Of a stretch of 64,000 nt of DNA, positions 50,429 through 59,726 are shown piece by piece. Made by a program: the position numbers and the translations under genes. The notes beneath the pieces were generated by a model. It saw only the letters and a list, made by a program, of their open reading frames with translations. It ran no database searches and was not told the origin of the DNA. This stretch comes from CAXMRP01 sp965216515 (lineage in GTDB: Bacteria; Pseudomonadota; Alphaproteobacteria; Rhizobiales; Afifellaceae): the NCBI GenBank assembly GCA_965216515.1, contig OZ244173.1:2728001-2792000 (forward strand). The letters are read 5' to 3'. How positions within the stretch are numbered: the first letter of the stretch is position 1; each line of letters opens with the position of its first letter.

Positions 50429-51541
50429 ATGTTTGACTTGTCGGCAGAACAGGAAGCCAGGGCGAGGTCTCTTCACCGGGAGTGCCTGGTTGTCGATGCG
50501 ACCGTGCTGATCCATACGGCGACCAATGAGCGCTGGTTCGATCAGGCGCGCAAGGGTGGCGCCGACGCCATCTGGGTGACCATCGGCGGCAGCACCGGTA
50601 TTTCCGAAACGATCCGGGCTGTGGCCAACGTATTGCGCTTCATCGAAACCCACGGCGACGTGGCGGTCCAGGTCAGGACCGTGGCCGATATGCGCCAGGC
50701 CAAAAAGGATGGCAAACTCGGCATTCTCTTTGCGACCCAGGACGCAGCCTGTCTTGATGGCGACTACGCGTATCTCACCGCGATGGACCGGCTGGGGTAC
50801 CGGGTGATGGGGCTCACCTACTCGGAGAGCAATATGCTGGGCGACGGCTGCGGCGAGCGGACCCGCGAGATCCGCGGCTTGAGCTACTTCGGCGTGGACG
50901 TGGTCCATGAGATGAACCGGCTTGGCATCCTGATCGATCTCGCCCATTGCGGCGATGCGACAACGATGGATGCCCTGAAGGAATCGAAACTGCCGTGCGT
51001 GTTCACCCACGCCAATGTCAGGGCCATCAGCGATTCCTCGCGCAACAAAACCGACGAACAGATAAAGGCCATGGCCGACACCGGCGGCGTCATGGGCATC
51101 ACGCCGTTGCCCCGAATGGTGAACAACGATCTCCGCGCCGCCACGATCGACGGCGTGCTGGACCATATCGACTACGTGGTCAATCTCGTGGGCGTCGATC
51201 ATGTCGGCTACGGGGGAGACTTCACCGATTCCGTCGCGCGCGTCGCACTGGGCGAGATGCTGCCGGGACACGGGACATCGAATACGATGTCGATGGCGAA
51301 GGCGCCGCCGACATTCGGCGCCGGATGGGCCTACTGGCGCGTGAAGCGGCCGGACATGCTGGGCACCATCGAAGACCGCGATTCGGTTCCATATGCAAAG
51401 GGCTTCGAGGATCACTCCAAGCTCCCGGATCTGACACGCGGGCTGGTGGCAAGAGGTTACGACGACGAAAGTATCGCCAAGATCCTTGGCGAGAACTGGC
51501 TGCGTGTCCTCGCCTTGGTGGGCGAAGCGCGAGCCGCGTGA
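50429..51541 (+). CDS. M19 (renal dipeptidase)-family protein with degenerate first metal site
   Basis: TIM-barrel protein of 370 residues, start ATG 50429 with GGAG six bases upstream. The fold is clear from GLSYFGVDVVHEMNRLGILI-DLAHCGD (second-site H173) and FTHAN (H194), both matching zinc-binding histidines of membrane dipeptidases. The first-site HxD motif, normally near residue 25, is replaced by D23-ATVLIH, and the bridging Glu position reads FATQDAAC. The protein therefore lacks three of the usual ligands and may bind one metal or do different chemistry. There is no signal peptide. It leads the operon containing an oligopeptide-type importer. Confidence 0.85.
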   Translation: MFDLSAEQEARARSLHRECLVVDATVLIHTATNERWFDQARKGGADAIWVTIGGSTGISETIRAVANVLRFIETHGDVAVQVRTVADMRQAKKDGKLGILFATQDAACLDGDYAYLTAMDRLGYRVMGLTYSESNMLGDGCGERTREIRGLSYFGVDVVHEMNRLGILIDLAHCGDATTMDALKESKLPCVFTHANVRAISDSSRNKTDEQIKAMADTGGVMGITPLPRMVNNDLRAATIDGVLDHIDYVVNLVGVDHVGYGGDFTDSVARVALGEMLPGHGTSNTMSMAKAPPTFGAGWAYWRVKRPDMLGTIEDRDSVPYAKGFEDHSKLPDLTRGLVARGYDDESIAKILGENWLRVLALVGEARAA

Positions 51542-51594
51542 GAAGTCAGAGGCGCACGCAGGACTGAACTGGAGCAACAGAAAGGGAGTGAGCA

Positions 51595-53238
51595 ATGAAA
51601 ACGTTAATGAATTGCTTGGTGTCAACACGGATGAACGGGCCATCGCTTGGCGCCCTGGCCGTCCGGTTGTCGTCCGCCGCACTCGTCTCGGCCCTTGGCG
51701 CGGGTTTGCTCGGCGCCTCCGCGTTCGCGCAGGAAAAGGGCGGCACGTTTATCAAGGCAATCGAGAACGAACCGGCCACGATCGACTACTTGTTCGGTAA
51801 GGATTTTGGCGCCCTGACTGTGATGACCAACATCTACAATCGGTTGGTTAGGCTGGACTACAACTTCGCGCCGCAACCGGAGTTGGCGGAAAGCTGGGAA
51901 ATTTCGGGTGACGGTCTGAAGTATACGTTTCGGTTGCGCGAGGACGTCAAATGGCACGATGGCACCCCCTTCACGGCACAAGACGTGGAATTCACCTTCC
52001 GTGAAATGACGTGCGAACTGCACAACCGCGCCAAGACATGGTGCCCGCGCGTCGCATCCTTCCAAGCTGACGGCGACCATACGTTCATCATCAACATGAA
52101 GGAGCCGTTCGCACCGTTGATGACAATTCTGGGCGATTACAATTCCGGTACCCTGATCCGTCCCAAGCACGTTTGGGAAGCCGGCGTCGACAATGACAAT
52201 CCCCAGCTCCTGGAGCCGAAGGTCGGCACCGGTCCCTTCAAGTTCAGCCAGTGGACGCGGGGCAGCCACATCGAACTCGTTCGCAACGAGGACTATTTCG
52301 AGCCGGGACTGCCCTACCTCGACCGTGTGCTCGTGCAGTTCCTGCCCGACGAGGCCGGCCGGCTGACGGCGATCGAAAACGGCGACATCGACATGATCCA
52401 TTCCTACATCCTGCCGTATGAGCGGGTCGATCAGTTCCGCCAGGATCCCCGTTTTCAGGTCATCGAACACGGCAATGAGGCAACGGGCACCAACGAAAAC
52501 CTGTTGATGAACCACGACAACCAGTACCTGAAGCACAAGTCGGTTCGCCAGGCCGTCGCCACCGCCCTGGACAAGGCCGAGATCGCCGAAGCGGCGATGT
52601 TCGGGGCCAGCAAGCCGGCCCATGCGCACATCGCCAGCGGTGTCAAGTGGGTCTACTTTCCGGAGTATGACTACAAGCAGGACGTAGCCAGGTCGAACGA
52701 AATGCTCGACGCTGCCGGGTTCCCGCGCGACGCCGACGGGACGCGCTTCACCCTGCGTCTCTACTGGGCGTTTGGCCGTGCCTTCGAGGGCCGCGCAGCG
52801 GAGGTAATCAGGAGTCAGCTGCGCGAGGTTGGCATCAACATCGAGATCCAGTCCTTCGATCGCCCCGCATTCATCGAGAATGTCTTCACCAAGCGCGATT
52901 TCGATATGGCGCACCAGCTCTTTACGACGTCGCCCGATCCGACATTGTCGGTCGTGCACCGTTACAAGTCGACGACGATCGGCAATGCGTTCGCCAATGC
53001 CGCGGGCTGGGCCAATGCCGAATACGACCGCCTGACGGACCTTGAGGTGACGATTACAGACGTCGACGAGCGGGCCGCTGTCTGGAAGCAGGTCCAGGAG
53101 ATCCTGATGGACGAGTTGCCGGGCTATCCGCTCTTTGAGATGCCCAACATGCAACTGGTCAGGGCCGGGTTCGGAGATGTCATCACCGGTCCCATCGGCT
53201 ACAACGGGCCTCTTGGTATGGCGCACGTATCCAAGTAG
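51595..53238 (+). CDS. Oligopeptide/dipeptide-type ABC importer binding protein (SBP_bac_5)
   Basis: Periplasmic binding protein of 547 residues, preceded by AAAGGGAGTG. A long signal peptide ends near ASAFAQEKGG. Family-5 features are GGTFIKAIENEPATIDYLFG, LAESWEISGDGLKYTFRLRE-DVKWHDGTPFTAQDV and FLPDEAGRLTAIENGDIDMI. This family carries peptides, but also nickel, opines, glutathione and sugars. The linked enzymes make a non-peptide carboxylic or sulfonic acid equally possible. Confidence 0.93.
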   Translation: MKTLMNCLVSTRMNGPSLGALAVRLSSAALVSALGAGLLGASAFAQEKGGTFIKAIENEPATIDYLFGKDFGALTVMTNIYNRLVRLDYNFAPQPELAESWEISGDGLKYTFRLREDVKWHDGTPFTAQDVEFTFREMTCELHNRAKTWCPRVASFQADGDHTFIINMKEPFAPLMTILGDYNSGTLIRPKHVWEAGVDNDNPQLLEPKVGTGPFKFSQWTRGSHIELVRNEDYFEPGLPYLDRVLVQFLPDEAGRLTAIENGDIDMIHSYILPYERVDQFRQDPRFQVIEHGNEATGTNENLLMNHDNQYLKHKSVRQAVATALDKAEIAEAAMFGASKPAHAHIASGVKWVYFPEYDYKQDVARSNEMLDAAGFPRDADGTRFTLRLYWAFGRAFEGRAAEVIRSQLREVGINIEIQSFDRPAFIENVFTKRDFDMAHQLFTTSPDPTLSVVHRYKSTTIGNAFANAAGWANAEYDRLTDLEVTITDVDERAAVWKQVQEILMDELPGYPLFEMPNMQLVRAGFGDVITGPIGYNGPLGMAHVSK

Positions 53239-53247
53239 GCGCACCCC

Positions 53248-54231
53248 GTGTCCTTCGACACCGGACTGGGACGCTATGTGGCGGGACGGCTCTTCCAGGC
53301 TGTCCCGCTGATCTTCGTGGTGATGACGGTCAACTTCGTGCTGATTCACTCAGCGCCCGGCGATCCGATCCACCTGCTTATTGGCGAAGGCTCCGCAAGC
53401 GATGAACTGGTGGAGCGCACGCGCGCGGAGTTCGGATTGGACCGGCCGATTCACGTCCAGTATTTGAGCTACGTATCGAATATCCTGCAACTGAATCTCG
53501 GCTTCTCGCTTCGCTACCGGCAGGATGTCTGGGACCTGATCATCAGCCGCGTGCCGGCAAGTCTCCTGCTGATGGGCACGGCGTTCATTCTCAGCAGCGC
53601 CGCCGGGGTCCTGCTCGGCCTGTATGCCGGCACGCGCAAAGATTCACTCGGCGATCGGATCGCTGTCGTCCTGTCGATTCTCGGCTATTCGATGCCGGTG
53701 TTCTTCCTCGGCATGTTGCTGCTGACGGTGTTCGCCCTGAAATTCGGATGGTTTCCGACGCAGGGCATGTACAACATTCGCGATCCGCAGGAAGGGTGGG
53801 GGCTGGTCAAGGATGTGGCCCACCATCTGGTGCTGCCGGTGGTGACCTACAGCGCCTTTCAGCTGGCGCTGATCTTCCGGGTCACGCGGGTAAAAACCCA
53901 GCAGGTCATGAAAGAGGACTACATCACGACGGCGCGGGCCAAGGGTGTTCAGGAAAGAGGCGTGATCTTTCGGCACGCCGTGCCCAACACGCTGCTGCCG
54001 ATCGTCACCATTCTCGGCTTCAATCTCGAATGGCTGCTCGCCGGGTCCGTCCTGACGGAAACCGTGTTTGCCTGGCCTGGCCTCGGGCGGCTGATGTTCG
54101 ACGCCGTTTCGGCCCGCGACTTTCCGTTGTTGATGGGCCTGTTCGTGGTGATCTCGGCGTTCGTGATCATCGTCAATTTGATCACCGATGTCGTCTATCG
54201 GCTCATCGATCCCAGGGTCAGTTTCAGATAG
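53248..54231 (+). CDS. Oligopeptide-type ABC importer permease (DppB-like)
   Basis: Permease of 327 residues starting at GTG 53248. TM1 (FQAVPLIFVVMTVNFVLIH) is followed by the DppB-type periplasmic loop with SAPGDPI. Five further hydrophobic segments follow, with the EAA loop region DYITTARAKGVQERGVIFRH and the C-terminal LLAGSVLTETVFAWPGLGRL motif. It pairs with the DppC-like permease 19 bases downstream. Confidence 0.93.
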   Translation: MSFDTGLGRYVAGRLFQAVPLIFVVMTVNFVLIHSAPGDPIHLLIGEGSASDELVERTRAEFGLDRPIHVQYLSYVSNILQLNLGFSLRYRQDVWDLIISRVPASLLLMGTAFILSSAAGVLLGLYAGTRKDSLGDRIAVVLSILGYSMPVFFLGMLLLTVFALKFGWFPTQGMYNIRDPQEGWGLVKDVAHHLVLPVVTYSAFQLALIFRVTRVKTQQVMKEDYITTARAKGVQERGVIFRHAVPNTLLPIVTILGFNLEWLLAGSVLTETVFAWPGLGRLMFDAVSARDFPLLMGLFVVISAFVIIVNLITDVVYRLIDPRVSFR

Positions 54232-54250
54232 AGGGGCGGAACGGGAGAGT

Positions 54251-55084
54251 ATGCGCAGCCACCGGCATCTCTTTTTCAGCAACTGGGTCTCGGTCCTGGG
54301 GTTGGTGATATTTGTCGCGCTGGCGATTGCCGCGTTGTTCGGGCCGCCGCTCGCTCCTTTTGATCCGGAAGGCATCGAGATCGGATCACGGGCCGCCCCG
54401 CCCGGCGCGGTGAACTGGCTGGGCACCGACGAACTTGGCCGCGACGTGTTCAGCAGGTCCATGTCCGGCATCCGTGTGTCGCTGCTCGTCGGCGTGGCCG
54501 CCGCGACCACGGCGACGCTGCTGGGCATCGTCATGGGCAGCCTGGCCGGCTTTTTCGGCGGCATTCTCGACCATGCCCTGATGCGGATAACGGAGGTCTT
54601 CCAGGTCATCCCGCAATTCTTCCTGGCGGTTGTCCTGGTGGCGTTGTTCAGCGCCAGCGTCTTCAACATCATCATCGCCATCGCGGTCCTGTCCTGGCCG
54701 GTCATGGCACGGCTCACGCGGTCGGAGTTTCTGACCCTCAAATCCCGTCAGTATGTGGACGCCGCCCGGCTGAGCGGTGCCGGCAACGCCACCTTGATCT
54801 TTCGCGAGATACTGCCGAACGCCATGGGGCCGGTGATCGTGAGCGCCACCCTGCTGGTCGGGCGGGCGATGCTGACCGAGGCCGGGCTCAGCTTTCTCGG
54901 GCTGGGCGACCCCAGCCGGGTTAGCCTGGGCGTCATGCTCTATCAGTCGCGCCCGTTCATTCAGTTCGCCTGGTGGGCGGCGCTGTTCCCGGGGCTGCTG
55001 ATATTCCTGGCGGTGCTGAGCACGAACCTGATCGGCGATGGGTTGAACGACGTGATCAATCCTCAGTTGGTCGAGGAGCGGTAG
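54251..55084 (+). CDS. Oligopeptide-type ABC importer permease (DppC-like)
   Basis: Permease of 277 residues. The ATG at 54251 has GGGAG at the right distance, so the longer frame from 54188 is not used. N-terminal OppC-type TM1 is SVLGLVIFVALAIAALFGPP, then the loop NWLGTDELGRDVFSR, typical for the family. The EAA loop is YVDAARLSGAGNATLIFREI. The next gene, 37 bases on, encodes MmgE/PrpD, which interrupts the usual B-C-D-F transporter order. Confidence 0.93.
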   Translation: MRSHRHLFFSNWVSVLGLVIFVALAIAALFGPPLAPFDPEGIEIGSRAAPPGAVNWLGTDELGRDVFSRSMSGIRVSLLVGVAAATTATLLGIVMGSLAGFFGGILDHALMRITEVFQVIPQFFLAVVLVALFSASVFNIIIAIAVLSWPVMARLTRSEFLTLKSRQYVDAARLSGAGNATLIFREILPNAMGPVIVSATLLVGRAMLTEAGLSFLGLGDPSRVSLGVMLYQSRPFIQFAWWAALFPGLLIFLAVLSTNLIGDGLNDVINPQLVEER

Positions 55085-55121
55085 GAAAAAATGGGCATCG
55101 CGAACTTGGGAAAGGCAAGAC

Positions 55122-56516
55122 ATGTCACCTGAAGAACGGTTGGTCCGGCACGTTGCAGACTTGCAGTGGGACGAAATTCCCGAGACCGCGCGCACCGCCG
55201 CGTCGACGCTGCTGATCGACACCGTTGGCGTGATGCTGGCCGGCCTCAGGAGCCAGGAATGTCGTAACCTGCTTGACCGGTATCTCGCCTGGGGCGGCGC
55301 CGAAGAGAGTTCGGTGGCGGGCAGCGAAAAGCGGAAGCCGGCTCCGGGCGCCGCATATCTTGGCGGGGTGCTGGCCCATTGGTGGGAATGGGACGACACC
55401 CACGACGAGTCGGCGGTTCACGCCAGCGCGGTCATATTCCCGACACTCCTTGCGGTGGCGGAAGCCGCCGGGGTCGATGAAGGCGAACAGGCGGGCCGCG
55501 AGTTCATCGCCGCCGCCGTCGCCGCGTTCGATGTTGCCTGCCAGATCGGCGCCGCCCTCCAGCCCTACTACCATGCGGGCAATATGGCGACCGGCGTTCC
55601 CGGTCACATTGGCGCTGCTGCGGGCGCCGCCCGGCTCCTCGGGCTCGATGAGGACGGCATCATGTCCGCCATGGGCATCGCCGCGGAACAGGCGGGATTG
55701 AGCCGGCAACCGCTGACCGACCGGGTCAACGGAAAGAACATCCTCTGTGGCGTCGCCGCCGGTCAGGCGGCAAGCAGCGTGTTCAACGCCCAGGCCGGTA
55801 TCAAAGGGTCGGCCAACTTCCTGACCGGGCGCTACGGTCTGAACGTCCTCTTTGCCAACGGTGAGGCCGATCTGGAGGCCGGGCTGGCCGGGATCGGCAC
55901 CCGATTCAGCGTGACCGAAACCAGCATCAAGCCCTACCCGAGCTGTCGCTCGACACATCCGGGCCTCGACCTGACGTTCGACATGATCGCCGAAGATCCC
56001 GATCTTCCCCAACAGGTTGAAGCCGTCGAAGTGACCTCGTCGCAGATTGTCTACGACTTGTGCGGACGGCCGTTTGCGCCTGGGGACGATCCTCGGGTCG
56101 CCGCACAATTCAGCATTCCTTATACGCTGTCGGTCGCCCTGACCCGTGGCAACGTGGGATTGGCCGATTTCGATCCAAGGAAGGTCACGAGCGACAGGGC
56201 TGTTCTTGACCTGGCCAAACGCATCACCGTGCAGCCCCGGAAAGAAGAGGTGCCTGGCGCCAGTTGGTGGTGGCCGCACAGGGTGCGCATGCGGCTACGC
56301 GACGGATCGGTGCGCGAAAAGGAGGTGACCGCACTCAGAGGGTCGCTTGCCAGACCGTTCCTGCCGGACGAACAGCAGGCCAAGCTGGCGGAAGCCGGCA
56401 AGGGCGTGCTTGACCCTCGGCAACTGGACCGCCTGGCCCATGATGCCAGGAAGGTCGGCAAGCAGGGTATCGCCCCGGTGACCCGGTGGATGCGCACCGC
56501 AGTGCGACCGCAATAG
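55122..56516 (+). CDS. MmgE/PrpD-family protein (2-methylcitrate dehydratase-like)
   Basis: Protein of 464 residues in the MmgE/PrpD family, whose studied members are 2-methylcitrate dehydratase, cis-aconitate decarboxylase and isomerases of small carboxylates. The N-terminal helical domain carries the family motif HWWEWDDTHDESAVHASAVI, and YPSCRSTHPGLD starts the smaller domain. The reaction is typically removal of water or CO2 next to carboxylates without metal. It sits inside the transporter operon between the permease and the ComA-like gene, so it probably acts on the imported acid. Confidence 0.9.
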   Translation: MSPEERLVRHVADLQWDEIPETARTAASTLLIDTVGVMLAGLRSQECRNLLDRYLAWGGAEESSVAGSEKRKPAPGAAYLGGVLAHWWEWDDTHDESAVHASAVIFPTLLAVAEAAGVDEGEQAGREFIAAAVAAFDVACQIGAALQPYYHAGNMATGVPGHIGAAAGAARLLGLDEDGIMSAMGIAAEQAGLSRQPLTDRVNGKNILCGVAAGQAASSVFNAQAGIKGSANFLTGRYGLNVLFANGEADLEAGLAGIGTRFSVTETSIKPYPSCRSTHPGLDLTFDMIAEDPDLPQQVEAVEVTSSQIVYDLCGRPFAPGDDPRVAAQFSIPYTLSVALTRGNVGLADFDPRKVTSDRAVLDLAKRITVQPRKEEVPGASWWWPHRVRMRLRDGSVREKEVTALRGSLARPFLPDEQQAKLAEAGKGVLDPRQLDRLAHDARKVGKQGIAPVTRWMRTAVRPQ

Positions 56517-56547
56517 CAGCAGCCCAACAACCACAAGGAGAGAAAAA

Positions 56548-57360
56548 ATGGCCCAATCCGACGACGTCCGTGCATTCAGCAGCTTGCCATATACAAGCGA
56601 GCGTTCACCGAAGCCGCGTGACACCGGCATCAGCGAAATCTGCGATTGGGGCATACCTTACGGGCAGCTGACAGACTATCTCGATCATACCGGGGAGTTC
56701 GTCGACGTTGCCAAGATCGTTATTGGTTTCGCCAGTCTCTACTCCCTGAAGAACCTCAGAAAAAAGATCGACATCTACCACAGCGCAAACGTCAAGGTGC
56801 AACCGGGCGGTATCTATTACGAGTACGCCGCCAGACTGAACAAAATCGACGAGTTCCTCGACCACTGCAAGGAGGCCGGCTTCGACTATGTGGAGGTATC
56901 GGAAAGCCGCAGCGATTGGACGCGGCAGGAAAAGGCCGCCCACGTCAAGCGCGTCGTCGATGCGGGCATGGCTGTCATTCCCGAATCCGGCGGTGGCGAG
57001 CAGCATTCCATTCAGGAGATCGTCGACGATGTGAAGGCGTCTTTGGATCTCGGCGCCTGGAAGGTGACCGTCGACACCGCCGAGATCAGGGCGCCCGGTG
57101 GCGAAATACGCGAGGATCTCTTCGATGCGCTGCTGGCCGAGGTCGACATGAAAGACCTGATCTTCGAGGTCTGGGCGATTCCCGTCTGGGGCGGCAAAAC
57201 CCATCAGATTCGCGACACGGAAATCTGGCTGATCGAGCAGTTCGGGCCTGAGGTCAATATCGCCAACTTGATGTTCGACTGGGTGTTTAACCTGGAGGCG
57301 ATGCGTCGCGGCATGGGGATCAACCTCAACTCGAAGACCGGAGGGATGGACTATACGTAG
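56548..57360 (+). CDS. Phosphosulfolactate synthase (ComA)-family protein
   Basis: Protein of 270 residues with the ComA TIM-barrel pattern: KPRDTGISEICDWGIPYGQL at the N-terminus, VAKIVIGFASLY, KVQPGGIYYEYA, GFDYVEVSES and the acidic VIPESGGGEQHS strand. Known members add sulfite to phosphoenolpyruvate to make (R)-phosphosulfolactate, the first step of coenzyme M or sulfolactate synthesis. A clear ribosome-binding site (AAGGAGAG) precedes the ATG. In this operon there is no sign of the rest of coenzyme M synthesis, and the surrounding genes are uptake and catabolic. A role on another substrate, or in the reverse direction, is possible. The family call is fairly firm, the function is not. Confidence 0.82.
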   Translation: MAQSDDVRAFSSLPYTSERSPKPRDTGISEICDWGIPYGQLTDYLDHTGEFVDVAKIVIGFASLYSLKNLRKKIDIYHSANVKVQPGGIYYEYAARLNKIDEFLDHCKEAGFDYVEVSESRSDWTRQEKAAHVKRVVDAGMAVIPESGGGEQHSIQEIVDDVKASLDLGAWKVTVDTAEIRAPGGEIREDLFDALLAEVDMKDLIFEVWAIPVWGGKTHQIRDTEIWLIEQFGPEVNIANLMFDWVFNLEAMRRGMGINLNSKTGGMDYT

Positions 57361-57378
57361 GGCGATTGACAGATCCCT

Positions 57379-57400
57379 GCCGCCCCGTCCCCAAGGCGGC
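57379..57400 (+). terminator. Weak hairpin between ComA-like and DppD-like genes
   Basis: GCCGCC and GGCGGC form a 6-bp stem with a 10-base loop, 18 bases after the ComA-like stop. A competing stem with the following CCGCC is possible. No T-run; at most an attenuator. Confidence 0.4.
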
Positions 57401-57495
57401 GGCATATCCGCCGGGCGCGGGGTGGCAGGGGCAAGATGCGAAGCGGATGGCGCTGCCGGCCCTGCCGTTCGGCGGGCGTCGGGGTTTGGCTCGGC

Positions 57496-58458
57496 GTGAC
57501 CGAACTCATCCGTGTAGAGGGGCTGAACACGCACTACGCGACCGCTGAAGGAGACGTGCGGGCGGTCGACAATGTCTCGCTGACGATCAACAGGGGCGAG
57601 GCGGTGGCGCTTGTCGGCGAGTCGGGCTCCGGCAAAAGCACGACCGCGTTTTCGATGATGCGGTTGATATCCAAGCCGGGCCGCATCGTCAGCGGCCAGG
57701 TCCTGCTTGGCGGCCGGGACATCCTGTCGTTGGACAAGGCCGAATTGGCGCGCATGCGCGGCGGCGAGATGAGCATGGTGTTCCAGGAGCCCATGACCTT
57801 TCTCAATCCGCTCATTCGCGTCGGCGAGCAGATCGCCGAGGCGATCCGCATTCACAAGGGTGCCAGCCGGGCGCAGGCGCGGGAGCAGGCGGTCGAGACG
57901 CTGCGCATGGTGCAGTTGCCGAATCCTGAAACGGTTGCCGACTACTATCCCCATCAACTCAGCGGCGGCATGCGCCAGCGGGCGCTGATCGCCATCGCGG
58001 TTGCTTGCGGACCCAGCCTGCTGATAGCCGACGAGCCGACCACGGCGTTGGACGTGACGATCCAGGCGCAGATCATGGAGCTGCTGTGCAACCTTTGCAA
58101 AGACCTCGGCACGGCTTTGTTGCTGATCACCCACAACCTTGGGCTGGTGGCCGAATATTGTGACCGGGTCTACGTAATGTACGCCGGACAGATCGTCGAA
58201 GAGGCCGACATCCACGAACTCTTCGGATCGCCACAGCATCCCTACACGGAGGCGCTCCTGAGCTGCGCCTTGATGTTCGACCGGCGTGTCGACGAGTTCA
58301 AGACGATTGAGGGCAGGCCGCCCAGCCGCGTGCAGGTGCCGTCAGGGTGCCGCTTTCACCCGCGGTGCGAGAAGGTCATGCCCGACTGCTCGGTGGTCGA
58401 GCCTCCCGTGGTGACGCTGGAGAACGGCAACCATGTGAGGTGCTTGCTGCATGGTTGA
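57496..58458 (+). CDS. Oligopeptide-type ABC importer ATP-binding protein (DppD-like)
   Basis: ATPase of 320 residues. Walker A is GESGSGKST, the Q-loop is in VFQEPMTFLNP, the signature is LSGGMRQRALIAIA, Walker B is LLIADEPTTALDVT and the switch is LLITHNL. The C-terminus has the cysteine-containing oligopeptide-ATPase extension (GCRFHPRCEKVMPDC). The likely start is the GTG at 57496; a longer frame from 57436 has an unusual Arg/Cys/Trp-rich N-terminus. Confidence 0.92.
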   Translation: MTELIRVEGLNTHYATAEGDVRAVDNVSLTINRGEAVALVGESGSGKSTTAFSMMRLISKPGRIVSGQVLLGGRDILSLDKAELARMRGGEMSMVFQEPMTFLNPLIRVGEQIAEAIRIHKGASRAQAREQAVETLRMVQLPNPETVADYYPHQLSGGMRQRALIAIAVACGPSLLIADEPTTALDVTIQAQIMELLCNLCKDLGTALLLITHNLGLVAEYCDRVYVMYAGQIVEEADIHELFGSPQHPYTEALLSCALMFDRRVDEFKTIEGRPPSRVQVPSGCRFHPRCEKVMPDCSVVEPPVVTLENGNHVRCLLHG

Positions 58459-58464
58459 GCTGCG

Positions 58465-59517
58465 ATGACCGACCCGCTGTTGGAAGTGGACGACCTGAAG
58501 ATCTATTTCCCCGTCCGCGGAGGTTGGGCGGCGCGTGATGACAGTGTGGTCCGTGCCGTCGATGGCATCAGCTTCGCGCTGAAGCGCGGGGAAGCGCTCG
58601 CCGTGGTCGGCGAGAGCGGTTGCGGCAAAACGACATTGGGACGCGCGGTCGTGGGGCTGACCCGGCCCACCGCCGGCACCATCAGGTTCGAGGGCAAGGC
58701 GATCGACAAGCTGTCTCGGGCCGAGCACGCGGTCTACCGCCGCAAGGTCCAGATGGTGTTTCAGGATCCTTTCGACTCAATGAATCCGCGAAAGAGCGCG
58801 TTTCAAATGATCGCCCAGCCCCTGTTGCTGAACAAGATCGTGCCGAAGGCCGAACTGGTGGATGAGGTGCTCAAGCTGTTCGACAAGGTCGGGCTGGCGC
58901 CTGGCGAGGCTTATTTGAACCGCTCGCGCCATCAGTTGAGCGGCGGTGAGCGACAGCGTCTGTCCATCGCCAGATCGATTTCCGTCAATCCATCCATCAT
59001 TGTGGCGGACGAACCCGTGTCGGCGCTGGACATCTCCATTCAGGGCCAGATCCTGAATCTGATGCGGCAGCTCCAGGAGGGGTTGCAGATCGCGTATCTG
59101 TTCATTTCACACGACCTCGCCGTCGTCCGGTCCCTGGCCGACCGGGTGATGATCGTCTACCTCGGCCAGGTCGTTGAGGAGGGGCCGGCGGACAAGGTCT
59201 TCGACTCCCCCAGGCACCCCTATACGCTGGCGTTGCTGGCGGCGCACCCGATCCCCGATCCCGAGTTGAACCGCTTCCGCACAAGCCTCGTGCTGACGGG
59301 TGACGTGCCGTCGCCGATCCATCCGCCATCCGGCTGCCGGTTTCACACACGTTGCCCGATCGCCCGGCCGCTCTGCGCCGAAAAGGCAGCGCCATTTCAG
59401 ACATTCGGCGGCGGCCACCGCGCCGCCTGCCATTTCGCCGATCAGGTGGATAGCAAGATGAAGGCTGTGGCCGGAAGCAGGAATTACCGTGTTGGCCAGC
59501 GGGAGCCAGGCGGATGA
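58465..59517 (+). CDS. Oligopeptide-type ABC importer ATP-binding protein (DppF-like)
   Basis: ATPase of 350 residues, encoded 6 bases after the DppD-like gene. Walker A is GESGCGKTT, the Q-loop is in VFQDPFDSMNPR, the signature is LSGGERQRLSIARS, Walker B is IIVADEPVSALDIS and the switch is LFISHDL. The C-terminal extension with GCRFHTRCPIARPLC is typical. It completes a five-part importer whose genes are split by the MmgE/PrpD and ComA-like genes. Confidence 0.93.
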   Translation: MTDPLLEVDDLKIYFPVRGGWAARDDSVVRAVDGISFALKRGEALAVVGESGCGKTTLGRAVVGLTRPTAGTIRFEGKAIDKLSRAEHAVYRRKVQMVFQDPFDSMNPRKSAFQMIAQPLLLNKIVPKAELVDEVLKLFDKVGLAPGEAYLNRSRHQLSGGERQRLSIARSISVNPSIIVADEPVSALDISIQGQILNLMRQLQEGLQIAYLFISHDLAVVRSLADRVMIVYLGQVVEEGPADKVFDSPRHPYTLALLAAHPIPDPELNRFRTSLVLTGDVPSPIHPPSGCRFHTRCPIARPLCAEKAAPFQTFGGGHRAACHFADQVDSKMKAVAGSRNYRVGQREPGG

Positions 59518-59726
59518 TCTCTTCCCGGACCTTGTCTTCGGACGAAGATGTTGCGGCGGCCCGTGGCGACCGGTTTTTGCGATGACCGGCTCCGGGCCAG
59601 GCCAGATGCCGGGATATCGATGCGTGTCAATTCGAGCCGCCGGGACCAGTGGGCGCGAGCCCGCTCAATTCTGGTCGGTTATTGACTTGACCCCGCGGAT
59701 TCCCTGTCTTCTGAAAAACGCTTAGA

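Noticed and set aside
51622..53349. Minus-strand open frame opposite the SBP_bac_5 gene
   Set aside because: Antisense shadow; the plus strand has a signal peptide, ribosome-binding site and family motifs.
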